DNA of 64,000 bases from Nakamurella silvestris. Its GTDB lineage: Bacteria > Actinomycetota > Actinomycetes > Mycobacteriales > Nakamurellaceae. Below, piece after piece: positions 33,545 through 41,783 of this stretch (positions are counted from its first letter, which is position 1; the number at the start of each line of letters is the position of its first letter). Location: the NCBI GenBank assembly GCA_003576535.1, contig QXCQ01000132.1:100151-164150 (forward strand). Direction: 5' to 3'. Made by a program: the position numbers and the translations under genes. The notes under the pieces are model-generated. The model had not been told where the DNA came from. It saw only the letters and a list, made by a program, of their open reading frames with translations, and did no database searches.

Positions 33545-36298
33545 ATGACAGCCCCTCCCCAGGTCGACGCCTCGACACTGCTCGACTCCTACCGGGCGCG
33601 TACCCCGGAGCTGCCGCTGGCGGCCGGTCCGATCCGCTTCGACGAGATGGTCGACGGTGACGGCCGGGTCCGGGACGGCTGGGAGGAGCTGGCCGAGGGC
33701 TTCGACTCGATGGGTCGGGCGGACCTGCGCCGGTTGCTCGGTCAGGTGGACCGGCTGCTGGAGAACGACGGGGTCACCTACAACCCGATCGCCGAGGCCG
33801 GATCCGGGTCGGCCGCGGTCGACACCTCGGACGACATCGGCGGCTCCGGTGCGATCGGGGATGCGGACACCCAGCCTCAGCCCTGGCGGTTGGACGCCGT
33901 CCCGCTGATCCTCGGTTCCCAGGACTGGGCGCAGCTGGAATCCGGTCTGCTGCAACGGTCCACGCTGCTGGACGAGGTGCTGACCGACATCTACTCCTCC
34001 CGGCGATTGATGCGGACGGGCCTGATCCCACCGGAGATGGTCTTCGGACACCCCGGGTACCTGCGCCGGGCGCACGGAGTGTCGGTGCCGGGGGCGCACC
34101 AGTTGTTCTTCCACGCCGCCGATGTCTTCCGCGCCGCCGACGGGCGATTCCTCGCGCTCTCCGACCGGACCCAGGCCCCGTCGGGAGCCGGATACGCGAT
34201 GGCCGACCGTCGGGTCATCTCCCGGGTGCTGCCCGATTTCTTCCGCCGGTCGGCCCCGCATGGTCTTGGTGCCTTCTTCCGGACGATGCGTCATGCGCTC
34301 CAGTCGGTGGCCCCCACCGCCGCCGAGGACCCGCGGGTGGTGGTGCTCAGCCCTGGTACGCATTCCGAAACCGCCTTCGATCAAGCCTTTCTCGCTGCTC
34401 TGCTCGGTCTGCCGCTGGTGGAGAGTGCGGATCTGACGGTCCGTGAGGGCCGGTTGTGGATGCGTTCTCTCGGCCGGTTGGAACCGGTGGACGTGGTGCT
34501 GCGCCGGGTGGATGCCAACTTCACCGACCCGCTGGACCTGCGGCCCGATTCCCGGCTCGGCGTGGTCGGACTCGTCGAGGCCAACCGGCGCGGGGCCGTC
34601 ACGATCGTCAACTCACTGGGCAGCGGGGTGTTGGAGAACCCGGCGCTGCTGTCGGTGCTGCCGCAGCTGAGCCAGGCGCTGCTCGGCGAGGACCTGACCC
34701 TGGAGTCGGTGCCGACCTTCTGGGGTGGGACGTCCACCGGTCGCTCGCACATCCTGGCCCATCTGAACCGGCTGGTGCTGCGCCGGACCGATCGGGAGGA
34801 GAGCCGGTACCCGCAGACCATGTCGTCGACCGAACTGGCGACCCTGCGGTCCCGGATCGAGTCCGAACCGGCGAGCTGGGTGGGACAGGAGATCGACCAG
34901 GTCTCCGAGGCGCCGGTCGGCACCCCGGAGGGTCTGGCCGCGCGCGGGGTGGCGATGCGGATGTTCTCCGTCGCCCACCAGGCCGGGTACGTGCCGATGC
35001 CCGGGGCTCTCGGCCGGGTGTTGCCGCAGGACGCGTCCTCGGAGAACGGCGGGGCCAACGAGGCCAAGGACGTGTGGGTGCGGTCCGGTCGCGCCGAGAT
35101 CACGGCCAGCCGCGACAACGCGGCCTGGCTGCAGGAGGGCCCCCTCGTCGCGGCCTCCCGGGATTCGGTGGCTGCCTCCCCGCGTGTGCTGGAGGACCTG
35201 TTCTGGTTCGGTCGGTACACCGAGCGGCTGGAGGACTTCACCCGGCTGCTGATGGCGGCGAAGGAACGGGCCGACGACTTCCGTTTCCGCCCGGCCGAAC
35301 TCGGGGCCGGGTCGGTTCCGGTGCTGCTGGACACCGTGACGACGGTGTCGACCACCTTCCCCGGATTCCTCGCCGAGCGGGTGGACACCAACACCGAGAT
35401 GCGGTCGTTGATCCTGGACGCCACCCGTCCGGGAACCATCGCACACGCCCTGCTGCGGCTGCAGAATGCGGCAAGTGGTGTGCGGGACCAGCTCTCGGGA
35501 GACACCTGGATGGTGTTGGCCGGTGTCGACCGCGCCCTGACCGAACTCAAGGCCGACCGGCTCGACCAGGGTGCGGTGCTGCAGACCACCCACGCCGCGG
35601 TCCTGTCCGGGATGCTGGCCCTGTCCGGTCTGGCCGCGGAGAACATGATCCGGGATCCCGGCTGGCACCTGATGGACATCGGTCGACGGTTGGAACGATC
35701 CATCCAGCTGGTCGTCATCCTGCGGAACACCTTGGCCCAGGCCAAGAACCCGGCCGTGGACTCCCTGCTCATCGAATCGGTGCTGCAGATGACCGAGTCC
35801 ATCCTGACCTACCGCCGTCGTTACCGGGGGCGCACCCAGATCGGCACCGTGCTGGAGCTGCTGCTGCTCGACGACGGGAACCCGCGATCCCTGGCCTATC
35901 AACTCGGTGCGATCTCGAACAGTTTCAAGGCCCTGCCCGATGCCTCGGGAACCTCGGTCTCCGAACGTGCCCTGGAAGATCTGACCACCAAGCTGCGTCG
36001 TTGCAGCGCAAGTGATCTCGACGACGCCGACGCCGACGGCCACCGGGCCGAGCTCGACACGTTCCTGGACGAGACCCACACGGCCCTGCGAGGTCTGGCC
36101 GACGCCATTGCCGCCCAGCACTTCTGGCACCCCAGTTCGATGCAACCCCTGTACCGCCCGTCGGGGGACCGGCACAGTTCCGAGGATCCGGAGGAGGAGC
36201 GCGAGCTGCAGGTTCCCGTCCCGCAACAGGTTCCGACCCAACAGGCCGAGGCTCGTCTGGTTCCGTCGGCCACCCTGATCGAGAAGTTGCTGCCATGA
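33545..36298 (+). CDS. Fused circularly permuted ATP-grasp and alpha-E domain protein (Rv2567-like)
   Basis: The 917-residue protein starts 29 nt after the previous gene. Residues ~60-500 form the circularly permuted ATP-grasp type 2 domain (PPEMVFGHPGYLRRAHGVSV, PRVVVLSPGTHSETAFDQAFLA, VESADLTVREGRLW, WGGTSTGRSH). An alpha-helical alpha-E domain begins about residue 540 (PRVLEDLFWFGRYTERLEDF, NMIRDPGWHLMDIGRRLERS, YRRRYRGRTQIGTVLELLL). In many bacteria the two are separate proteins (COG2308 and COG2307). ATP-grasp enzymes form amide or thioester bonds through an acylphosphate, so a ligase acting on peptides is predicted. The stop overlaps the next start (ATGA). Confidence 0.9.
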   Translation: MTAPPQVDASTLLDSYRARTPELPLAAGPIRFDEMVDGDGRVRDGWEELAEGFDSMGRADLRRLLGQVDRLLENDGVTYNPIAEAGSGSAAVDTSDDIGGSGAIGDADTQPQPWRLDAVPLILGSQDWAQLESGLLQRSTLLDEVLTDIYSSRRLMRTGLIPPEMVFGHPGYLRRAHGVSVPGAHQLFFHAADVFRAADGRFLALSDRTQAPSGAGYAMADRRVISRVLPDFFRRSAPHGLGAFFRTMRHALQSVAPTAAEDPRVVVLSPGTHSETAFDQAFLAALLGLPLVESADLTVREGRLWMRSLGRLEPVDVVLRRVDANFTDPLDLRPDSRLGVVGLVEANRRGAVTIVNSLGSGVLENPALLSVLPQLSQALLGEDLTLESVPTFWGGTSTGRSHILAHLNRLVLRRTDREESRYPQTMSSTELATLRSRIESEPASWVGQEIDQVSEAPVGTPEGLAARGVAMRMFSVAHQAGYVPMPGALGRVLPQDASSENGGANEAKDVWVRSGRAEITASRDNAAWLQEGPLVAASRDSVAASPRVLEDLFWFGRYTERLEDFTRLLMAAKERADDFRFRPAELGAGSVPVLLDTVTTVSTTFPGFLAERVDTNTEMRSLILDATRPGTIAHALLRLQNAASGVRDQLSGDTWMVLAGVDRALTELKADRLDQGAVLQTTHAAVLSGMLALSGLAAENMIRDPGWHLMDIGRRLERSIQLVVILRNTLAQAKNPAVDSLLIESVLQMTESILTYRRRYRGRTQIGTVLELLLLDDGNPRSLAYQLGAISNSFKALPDASGTSVSERALEDLTTKLRRCSASDLDDADADGHRAELDTFLDETHTALRGLADAIAAQHFWHPSSMQPLYRPSGDRHSSEDPEEERELQVPVPQQVPTQQAEARLVPSATLIEKLLP

Positions 36299-37176
36299 CG
36301 AAGACCTACCGGATCACCCACCGGACCACCTACTCCTACTCCGACCAGGTGAGTGCCTCCTACGGGCGCGGGTACCTGCAGCCGCGCCCGACCCCGTGGC
36401 AACGGGTCCTGGAACACGCGGTGGTCATCGACCCGGCCGCCGGGGACATGAGCACCTCGGTGGACGCCTACGGCAATACCGACACCTTCTTCCACGTCAC
36501 CACCGGTCACACCGAGCTGGTGGTCACCAGCCTGTCGTTGGTGGAGGTCGACGCGCAGGGTGCGCCTCCCGAGATCACCGAGATGCCCTGGGAACTCGCC
36601 CGGCCGGGGGAGGATCAGCCCGAGGGCAGCGAGTGGGCCGAGGCGGTGGAATTCGTCCTGCCTTCCCCACTGATCGACGTGGTCGAGGGGAGTCGGGAGT
36701 ACGCGCTGAAGTCCTTCACCCCCGACCGGCCGCTGGTCGAGGCGATCTTCGACCTGACCCATCGGATCTACACCGAGTACATCTACCAGTTCGGTTCCAC
36801 GACCATCTCCACCAGGATCCCCGATCTGCTGGAGAAGAAAACCGGTGTCTGCCAGGACTTCGCGCACCTGGCCGTGTCCTGCCTGCGCTCGATCGGGCTG
36901 GCCGGACGGTATGTCTCCGGCTATCTGGCGACCACCCCGCCGCCCGGCAAGGAACGGATGATCGGGGCCGATGCCACCCACGCCTGGGCCGCGGTCTGGC
37001 TGCCGGGTGGGTACTGGCTGGCCTTCGACCCGACCAACGACCAGTTCGCCGACGAGCGGTACACCACCGTTGCCTGGGGTCGGGACTACGCGGACGTGCC
37101 GCCGTTGAAGGGTGTCATCTTCACCGATGCGAAGAAGAGCCGGATGAAGGTCTCGGTGGACGTCGCCCCGGTCTGA
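36295..37176 (+). CDS. Transglutaminase-like cysteine protein (Rv2569c-like)
   Basis: The 293-residue protein overlaps the ATP-grasp gene by 4 nt. An N-terminal beta domain (YRITHRTTYSYSDQVSASYG) leads to a transglutaminase core with Cys186 in TGVCQDFAHLAV, His229 in ATHAWAAVWLPGGYW and Asp245 in AFDPTND. It is the short counterpart of the enzyme encoded two genes upstream. Without a signal peptide, all three operon products are predicted to be cytosolic. Such domains may hydrolyse or transfer peptide bonds, possibly reversing or priming the ligase reaction. Exact substrate unknown. Confidence 0.9.
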   Translation: MTKTYRITHRTTYSYSDQVSASYGRGYLQPRPTPWQRVLEHAVVIDPAAGDMSTSVDAYGNTDTFFHVTTGHTELVVTSLSLVEVDAQGAPPEITEMPWELARPGEDQPEGSEWAEAVEFVLPSPLIDVVEGSREYALKSFTPDRPLVEAIFDLTHRIYTEYIYQFGSTTISTRIPDLLEKKTGVCQDFAHLAVSCLRSIGLAGRYVSGYLATTPPPGKERMIGADATHAWAAVWLPGGYWLAFDPTNDQFADERYTTVAWGRDYADVPPLKGVIFTDAKKSRMKVSVDVAPV

Positions 37177-37356
37177 CCGGTGGGGAAACCCTCACGACGG
37201 CAACCGAATTTGCCGGGGCCGTGGTCGCTGTCTCCGCCATTGCGTCGAAATTGGCGATGTCCTGACGCGGGCCGGCATGGAGTCGCAGCGACAGACCTTC
37301 CTGCAGTTCGACACCGGCCCCGGAGGATTGATTTCGGGACCATTTCTGGTTTCCGT

Positions 37357-37386
37357 GCAACGTTTTGTGCTGCCGACGGCATCTAC
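37357..37386 (+). promoter_or_regulatory. Weak candidate ECF-type promoter upstream of the sigma gene
   Basis: GCAACG (37357-37362) and ATCTAC (37381-37386) resemble the AAC...TCT pattern of some ECF-dependent promoters, which would allow autoregulation. Spacing is 18 nt between the boxes. The rest of the 250-bp spacer after the transglutaminase gene shows nothing else. Confidence 0.25.
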
Positions 37387-37427
37387 AACACACACGGCAG
37401 GAGCAAACCAGTATCAGCGGGGGCGGG

Positions 37428-37922
37428 ATGGATTTCGAGCAATTCCTCGAGGCGGAGATGCCAGGCCTGGTCCGGTTCTCCAGAATCCTGACCGGAGACC
37501 GGCAGGATGCACATGATGTTCTCGCCGATGCCCTGATCAAAACGGGGAAGAATTGGGAAGGGGTCGGCGCTGTCGCTGATCCGCCGGCCTATGTGCGGCG
37601 GATCGTGGTGAACACCTACCTCGCCGACAGGCGCAAGGCCGTTCGGAGGCGGACGACTCCGGTCGCCGCTGTGTCGTCGGCCGTCGCGACCCCGGATTTC
37701 TCAGGCCAGATCGACAACAGGGACCTGCTCCACCAGTCGCTGAAACAACTCGCTCCCCAGCAGCGGGCGGTTGTTGTGTTGCGTTACTACCAGGACCTGG
37801 ACGATGCCGCCATCGCCGCGGTCGTCGGCACCTCGGTCTCCACCGTGCGCTCGAACATCTCGCGTGCGCTCACTCATCTACGCGTATCGCCCCACCTGAC
37901 AGGAACCGAGAGGTTGACATGA
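37428..37922 (+). CDS. ECF RNA polymerase sigma factor, SigE-like family
   Basis: From the ATG at 37428 (GGGGGCGGG just upstream) the product has 164 residues. Region 2 is FSRILTGDRQDAHDVLADAL and PPAYVRRIVVNTYLADRRK. Region 4 is LAPQQRAVVVLRYYQDLDD AAIAA then VVGTSVSTVRSNISRALTHL, a clear helix-turn-helix. The frame is open further upstream but those residues do not resemble sigma factors. Its stop overlaps the start of a membrane protein (ATGA), the usual arrangement for a sigma factor and a membrane regulator. It sits between the two parts of the Rv2566-Rv2569-type cluster. Confidence 0.9.
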   Translation: MDFEQFLEAEMPGLVRFSRILTGDRQDAHDVLADALIKTGKNWEGVGAVADPPAYVRRIVVNTYLADRRKAVRRRTTPVAAVSSAVATPDFSGQIDNRDLLHQSLKQLAPQQRAVVVLRYYQDLDDAAIAAVVGTSVSTVRSNISRALTHLRVSPHLTGTERLT

Positions 37923-38710
37923 ACTCCGACGACCTACGTAGAGCTCTCGACGAAGAGGGTGGAGACATCCCCGATCCGAACGCGGTCCGGCGCACTGTTC
38001 TCGACGCACTGCACTCGGACTCGACGCGACTGGCCACCTCGGCTGCGCCTCACCCGGCGGCCGTGGGCACCAAGCATCGGCGCCTGTATCCGTACCTGGC
38101 AGCGGCATCCATCGCCATGGTCGCGATCGGGGCAACCTATGTCATCTCGACAGCGGCAACCCCGGACACAACACTTGGATCAAGTCCGACGGCGCACCCA
38201 CCGGTCCTCTCATCCGGAAGCAGCGCCGGCGCATCAACCGATCCGACACCTTCGGCTACCGGGTCATCGACGGACCCGGTCCCGGTTTCCGTTGCCGCAC
38301 CAGTCACATTCCTGCCAACGTGCGGAGATGTATTCGAGGTGGCCGATCATCAGGACAACGGACTCACGGTCACGGCTTCAAGGTCGCCCGAGCAGGCTCA
38401 CACATTGCTGGAGGTGACCCTCACGAACCCCACGGAAGATCGCATCAAGGGTGTTGACGGCTGGACACTCTATGCCCTTGATGACGATGACGTCGTCATC
38501 GGTATCGGCTCCATGAAGCTCGCTGCCGAATTTCTCGACCTGGCCCCCGGCGAGCAGACAACGGTCGAGCGAGTCGTCGGCAGAATAGTCGATTGCATCT
38601 CCAAGGGCAGCTATCTCCAGGCCGACAGGGTGCGGCTCGCGTACTGGCAGACCGTGAGTGCACCCGGCCCCGAGGTCGCCGAAGGAGCGGCCGCGGTTTC
38701 GACACCCTAG
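37919..38710 (+). CDS. Single-pass membrane partner of the ECF sigma factor (possible anti-sigma or sensor)
   Basis: The 263-residue protein has a ~58-residue cytoplasmic N-terminus (MNSDDLRRALDEEGGDIPDP), one helix (YPYLAAASIAMVAIGATYVI), a Ser/Thr/Pro linker and an exported domain (GDVFEVADHQDNGLTVTASR, LLEVTLTNPTEDRIKG, YALDDDDVVIGIGSM, LAPGEQTTVERVV). The topology suits an anti-sigma factor, but no zinc-anti-sigma motif (HxxxCxxC) is present, so that role is inferred from translational coupling alone. The exported part has an immunoglobulin-like beta pattern and resembles that of the protein encoded at 46262-47140. Confidence 0.7.
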   Translation: MNSDDLRRALDEEGGDIPDPNAVRRTVLDALHSDSTRLATSAAPHPAAVGTKHRRLYPYLAAASIAMVAIGATYVISTAATPDTTLGSSPTAHPPVLSSGSSAGASTDPTPSATGSSTDPVPVSVAAPVTFLPTCGDVFEVADHQDNGLTVTASRSPEQAHTLLEVTLTNPTEDRIKGVDGWTLYALDDDDVVIGIGSMKLAAEFLDLAPGEQTTVERVVGRIVDCISKGSYLQADRVRLAYWQTVSAPGPEVAEGAAAVSTP

Positions 38711-38723
38711 GTCCGAGGAGACC

Positions 38724-38801
38724 ATGTCGAACGAGTGCCCGTGTTCGGCTCGTCCGGCGATAGCGGGCCGCACGGGACCCAGTTTCTGTTCCGAGCATTG
38801 A
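38724..38801 (+). CDS. Putative 25-residue cysteine-rich small protein
   Basis: ATG follows GAGGAGACC, a common actinobacterial start context, 13 nt after the stop of the sigma-partner gene. The product, MSNECPCSARPAIAGRTGPS then FCSEH, has a CxC pair and a CxxH pair that could hold one zinc ion. It may be a real micro-protein of the sigma operon or the stump of a longer zinc-knuckle protein. The remainder of the spacer to 38963 has no other gene. Confidence 0.35.
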   Translation: MSNECPCSARPAIAGRTGPSFCSEH

Positions 38802-38963
38802 CTCAGCGGGCCGCGAAGTCGGCTGTCGTGGTGGCCTCCGACGAGACCTCTTTCTGGACGAGAACGTTCACCCATCCCGGTGCCACTCCACGTTGAAGGA
38901 ACCCGTCAGGTGTGGCGCTGCGCCGAGTGGGCACCAGGGTATTGACCTGTCGACCCGATCCGG

Positions 38964-40004
38964 ATGAGTGTGAACCGCATGCGTGACTTTGCCTGCCCGA
39001 ACTGCGGCCAGCGACTGGCCTTCGAGAACTCCCTGTGCCTGAGCTGCGGGAGCGCGATCGGTTTCGGGTCGCGGATGCTCGACTTCGAGGTCCTTGCGGC
39101 CGATGGCACGGCCGTCGGCGACGGCCAGACCTCGAAGATGTGCGCCAACCTCAACCGGATCGGCTGCAACTGGCTGGCCGCGGTCGATGAGCCCGGCGGA
39201 TTCTGCTTCTCCTGCCGGTTGACCAGGACGGTCCCGGCGGCGACCGACCCGGTGGCCAACGCCGAGTTCGCCGAGGCGGAGACCGCCAAACGTCGGCTGC
39301 TCGTGGAACTGCTCGAACTGCAGCTGCCGATCAACGGCAGGGATGTAGAGCCGGTGCGCGGTCTGTGCTTCGACCTGCTGTCCAGCGCGCGTACGCAGGT
39401 GATGACCGGCCACGACGAGGGTGTCATCACCCTGGACCTGGCGGAGGGCAACGACCTGCACCGGGAGCGGCTACGGGTGTCGATGGGGGAGCCGTACCGG
39501 ACCCTGCTCGGGCACTTCCGCCATGAGATCGGGCACTACTACTACCTCGTGCTGGCCGAGACCGGGCAGGCCAGAGCGGATTTCGACGAACTCTTCGGGG
39601 ATCCGGATGCCGACTACCAGCAGGCGCTCGACCGGCACTACTCCGAAGGTGCCCCCGCCGGCTGGGAGGCCGACTTCGTCTCCTCCTACGCGACCATGCA
39701 CCCGGCCGAGGACTGGGCGGAGACCTTCGCCCACTACCTGCACATCAGGGACACCATCGACACCGCTGCGGCCTTCGGTTTCGCGCCGTCCGGGGCGGCC
39801 ATGGATCGAAGGCTCCCCGGCGATGCCGGGTTCAGCCGGATGATCGAGCTGTGGCTGCCGCTCTCCTGGGCGCTCAACATGATCAACCGGTCCATGGGCC
39901 ATCGGGACCTCTATCCGTTCGTGCTGGCCGGACCGGTGCTGGACAAGATGAGGCTGGTGCACCGGCTGGTCACCGAACAGGCCGACCGCCGGCCGGCCCA
40001 GTAG
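38964..40004 (+). CDS. Putative zinc-binding metallopeptidase with N-terminal zinc ribbon (Rv2568c-like)
   Basis: The 346-residue protein starts with a zinc ribbon, ACPNCGQRLAFENSLCLSCG (CxxC...CxxC), and has further cysteines (MCANLNRIGCNWLA, GGFCFSCRL). A gluzincin-like active site follows: GHFRHEIGHYYYLVLAE (HExxH) and downstream EDWAETFAHYLHIRDTID as third-ligand region. Family members (COG4307) occur with the transglutaminase/ATP-grasp genes, as Rv2568c does in M. tuberculosis; here the sigma/partner pair separates it by 1.8 kb from that operon. Peptidase activity is predicted, not known. No signal peptide, so cytosolic. Confidence 0.85.
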   Translation: MSVNRMRDFACPNCGQRLAFENSLCLSCGSAIGFGSRMLDFEVLAADGTAVGDGQTSKMCANLNRIGCNWLAAVDEPGGFCFSCRLTRTVPAATDPVANAEFAEAETAKRRLLVELLELQLPINGRDVEPVRGLCFDLLSSARTQVMTGHDEGVITLDLAEGNDLHRERLRVSMGEPYRTLLGHFRHEIGHYYYLVLAETGQARADFDELFGDPDADYQQALDRHYSEGAPAGWEADFVSSYATMHPAEDWAETFAHYLHIRDTIDTAAAFGFAPSGAAMDRRLPGDAGFSRMIELWLPLSWALNMINRSMGHRDLYPFVLAGPVLDKMRLVHRLVTEQADRRPAQ

Positions 40005-40018
40005 GTCGGTGGCCGGGG

Positions 40019-40070
40019 CGCGAGTGGACCGACGCACCCCTGCCGGTGGGGTGTCGCGGTTCACTCGCGG
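40019..40070. repeat. Family A palindromic repeat
   Basis: CGCGAGTGGACCGACGCACC-CC pairs with GGGGTGTCGCGGTTCACTCG-CG over a 7-nt loop. It begins 15 nt after the metallopeptidase stop. The interior differs from other copies on both arms. Confidence 0.75.
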
Positions 40071-40133
40071 TGGCGGACCGGATGGAACGAGCCACCCTGG
40101 CTGAGACCCGGTCCCGCCGGTAGGTTGAGAGCT

Positions 40134-40158
40134 GGTTGCACCGCGATCCGGTGCAACC
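40134..40158 (+). promoter_or_regulatory. Perfect 25-bp inverted repeat (operator candidate) before the aldehyde dehydrogenase gene
   Basis: GGTTGCACCG (40134-40143) and CGGTGCAACC (40149-40158) form exact 10-bp arms with a 5-nt centre, 32 nt before the start codon. Size and position suit an operator for a dimeric repressor such as a TetR/LacI-type protein; no such regulator gene is nearby. Confidence 0.5.
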
Positions 40159-40190
40159 GGACATCTTTTCAACGGCGAAATGAGATTCCT

Positions 40191-41705
40191 GTGTCTGTGA
40201 CCGCGCAGTCCTCCGCAACCGGTGTGCCGCCTTTCGGGGCGGACGAGTTGGACCGACCGATGCTCATCGGTGGCTCCTGGGTGGGAGCCGTCGGTGGGGA
40301 GTGGATCGAGGTGGACAGCCCCGGCCGCCGCGGCCTGGTGATCGCCCGGGTCCCCCGCGGGCAGGATGCGGATGCCGATCGGGCGGTCACAGCGGCGCGG
40401 GCAGCGTACCCGGCCTGGGCGGCGCTGCATTTCAAGGACCGCCAGAAGGCACTGCTGCAGATCGCCGACGCCCTGGAGGCCGCCGCCGAGGAGCTGTCCG
40501 TGCTGACGGCCTGGGACACCGGGAACGCCCTGCGCCCGCAGGCCCGGCCGGAGTCACAGACCCTGGCCAACCTGTTCCGCTACTTCGGCGGGATCGCCGG
40601 GGAGTTCAAGGGGGCGGTGCTGCCCGCCGGGGACGACCAGTTGCAGTACACCCGGCGTGAGCCCCTCGGTGTGGTCGCCGGCATCCTGCCCTGGAATTCG
40701 CCGCTGATGATCGCCGGGATGAAGGTGCCCGCGGCGCTGGCCGCCGGGAACGTCATCATCCTCAAGGCCGCCGAGGCCGCGCCGCTGACCATCCTGCGGA
40801 TGGCCGAGATCGCGTCGGAGTTCCTGCCCGACGGTGTGTTGAACGTACTCACCGGATTCGGTCCGGAGGTCGGTGAGGCCTTGGTCCAGCACCGTGGCGT
40901 GGACAAGGTCTCGTTCACCGGTTCCTCCAAGGTGGGCCACCACGTGGCCGAGGCGGCCGGTGCGCGGCTGGCCCACGTGTCCTTGGAGCTGGGGGGCAAG
41001 AGCCCCAACATCGTGTTCCCCTCCGCGGCTGCTCCTGAGCACATCGAGGCCACCGCCGTCGGGGTGTTGACCGCGATGCGCTTCACCCGCCAGGGACAGT
41101 CCTGCACCGCCGGTTCCCGGCTGTTCATCCATGAGAGTGTCTACGAGGCCTTCCTGGAAGTGTTGGTGGCCAAGGTGTCTGCGTTGAAGGTGGGTGATCC
41201 CCTCGACGAGGCAACGGATATGGGTGCGATCATCAACCAGAAGCAGTTCGACCAGGTGACCTCCTACATCGAGGACGGCCGCTCCCAGCCGGGCGTCCGC
41301 GTCGTGCTGGACGCCTCGAAGGACATCCCGGCAGGGCTGGACGGTTTCTACCAGGGACCGACGATCTTCGCCCAGGTGGACAACTCCTGGAGGATCGCCC
41401 AGGAGGAGATCTTCGGGCCGGTACTGGTTGCGATCCCGTGGTCGGATCGCGACGACGTCATCCGGATGGCCAACGACTCCCACTACGGTCTCGCGGCCTA
41501 CATCTGGTCGCGGGACCTGAACGAGGCCCTGGACACCGCCCACCGGATCGAATCCGGCTGGGTGCAGGTGAACCAGGGCGGCGGCCAGATGATCGGCCAG
41601 TCCTACGGCGGGTACAAGACCTCCGGGATCGGGCGGGAGTTCTCCCTGGAGGGGGCTTTGGAGTCCTTCACCCAGATCAAGCAGATCAACGTCAAACTCG
41701 ACTAA
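40191..41705 (+). CDS. NAD(P)+-dependent aldehyde dehydrogenase
   Basis: The protein has 504 residues, full-length ALDH fold. The cofactor-site motif LGVVAGILPWNSPLMIAGMK, FTGSSKVGHHV, general-base Glu266 in LELGGKSPNIV and nucleophile Cys305 in RQGQSCTAGSR are present, with EEIFGPVL and SGIGREFSLE downstream. The Glu-Cys spacing is 39 residues instead of the common 34, owing to an extra loop around AAAPEHIEA. Substrate not predictable. The frame is open upstream to 40125; GTG 40191 (or 40197) is chosen because the extension covers the operator-like repeat. It stands alone, convergent with the RCC1-SLH gene. Confidence 0.92.
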   Translation: MSVTAQSSATGVPPFGADELDRPMLIGGSWVGAVGGEWIEVDSPGRRGLVIARVPRGQDADADRAVTAARAAYPAWAALHFKDRQKALLQIADALEAAAEELSVLTAWDTGNALRPQARPESQTLANLFRYFGGIAGEFKGAVLPAGDDQLQYTRREPLGVVAGILPWNSPLMIAGMKVPAALAAGNVIILKAAEAAPLTILRMAEIASEFLPDGVLNVLTGFGPEVGEALVQHRGVDKVSFTGSSKVGHHVAEAAGARLAHVSLELGGKSPNIVFPSAAAPEHIEATAVGVLTAMRFTRQGQSCTAGSRLFIHESVYEAFLEVLVAKVSALKVGDPLDEATDMGAIINQKQFDQVTSYIEDGRSQPGVRVVLDASKDIPAGLDGFYQGPTIFAQVDNSWRIAQEEIFGPVLVAIPWSDRDDVIRMANDSHYGLAAYIWSRDLNEALDTAHRIESGWVQVNQGGGQMIGQSYGGYKTSGIGREFSLEGALESFTQIKQINVKLD

Positions 41706-41711
41706 CCCTCC

Positions 41712-41764
41712 CCGCGAGTGGACTCCCACACCCCAGAATCTGGGGTGTGGGAGTCCACTCGCGG
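41712..41764. repeat. Family A palindromic repeat, perfect copy
   Basis: Two exact 26-bp arms, beginning CCGCGAGTGGACTCCCACAC, flank a single A at 41738. It lies 7 nt after the aldehyde dehydrogenase stop and 20 nt beyond the stop of the opposing RCC1-SLH gene, so it can terminate both. Confidence 0.9.
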
Positions 41765-41783
41765 TGCGGTGCGGTGCGGGGGA

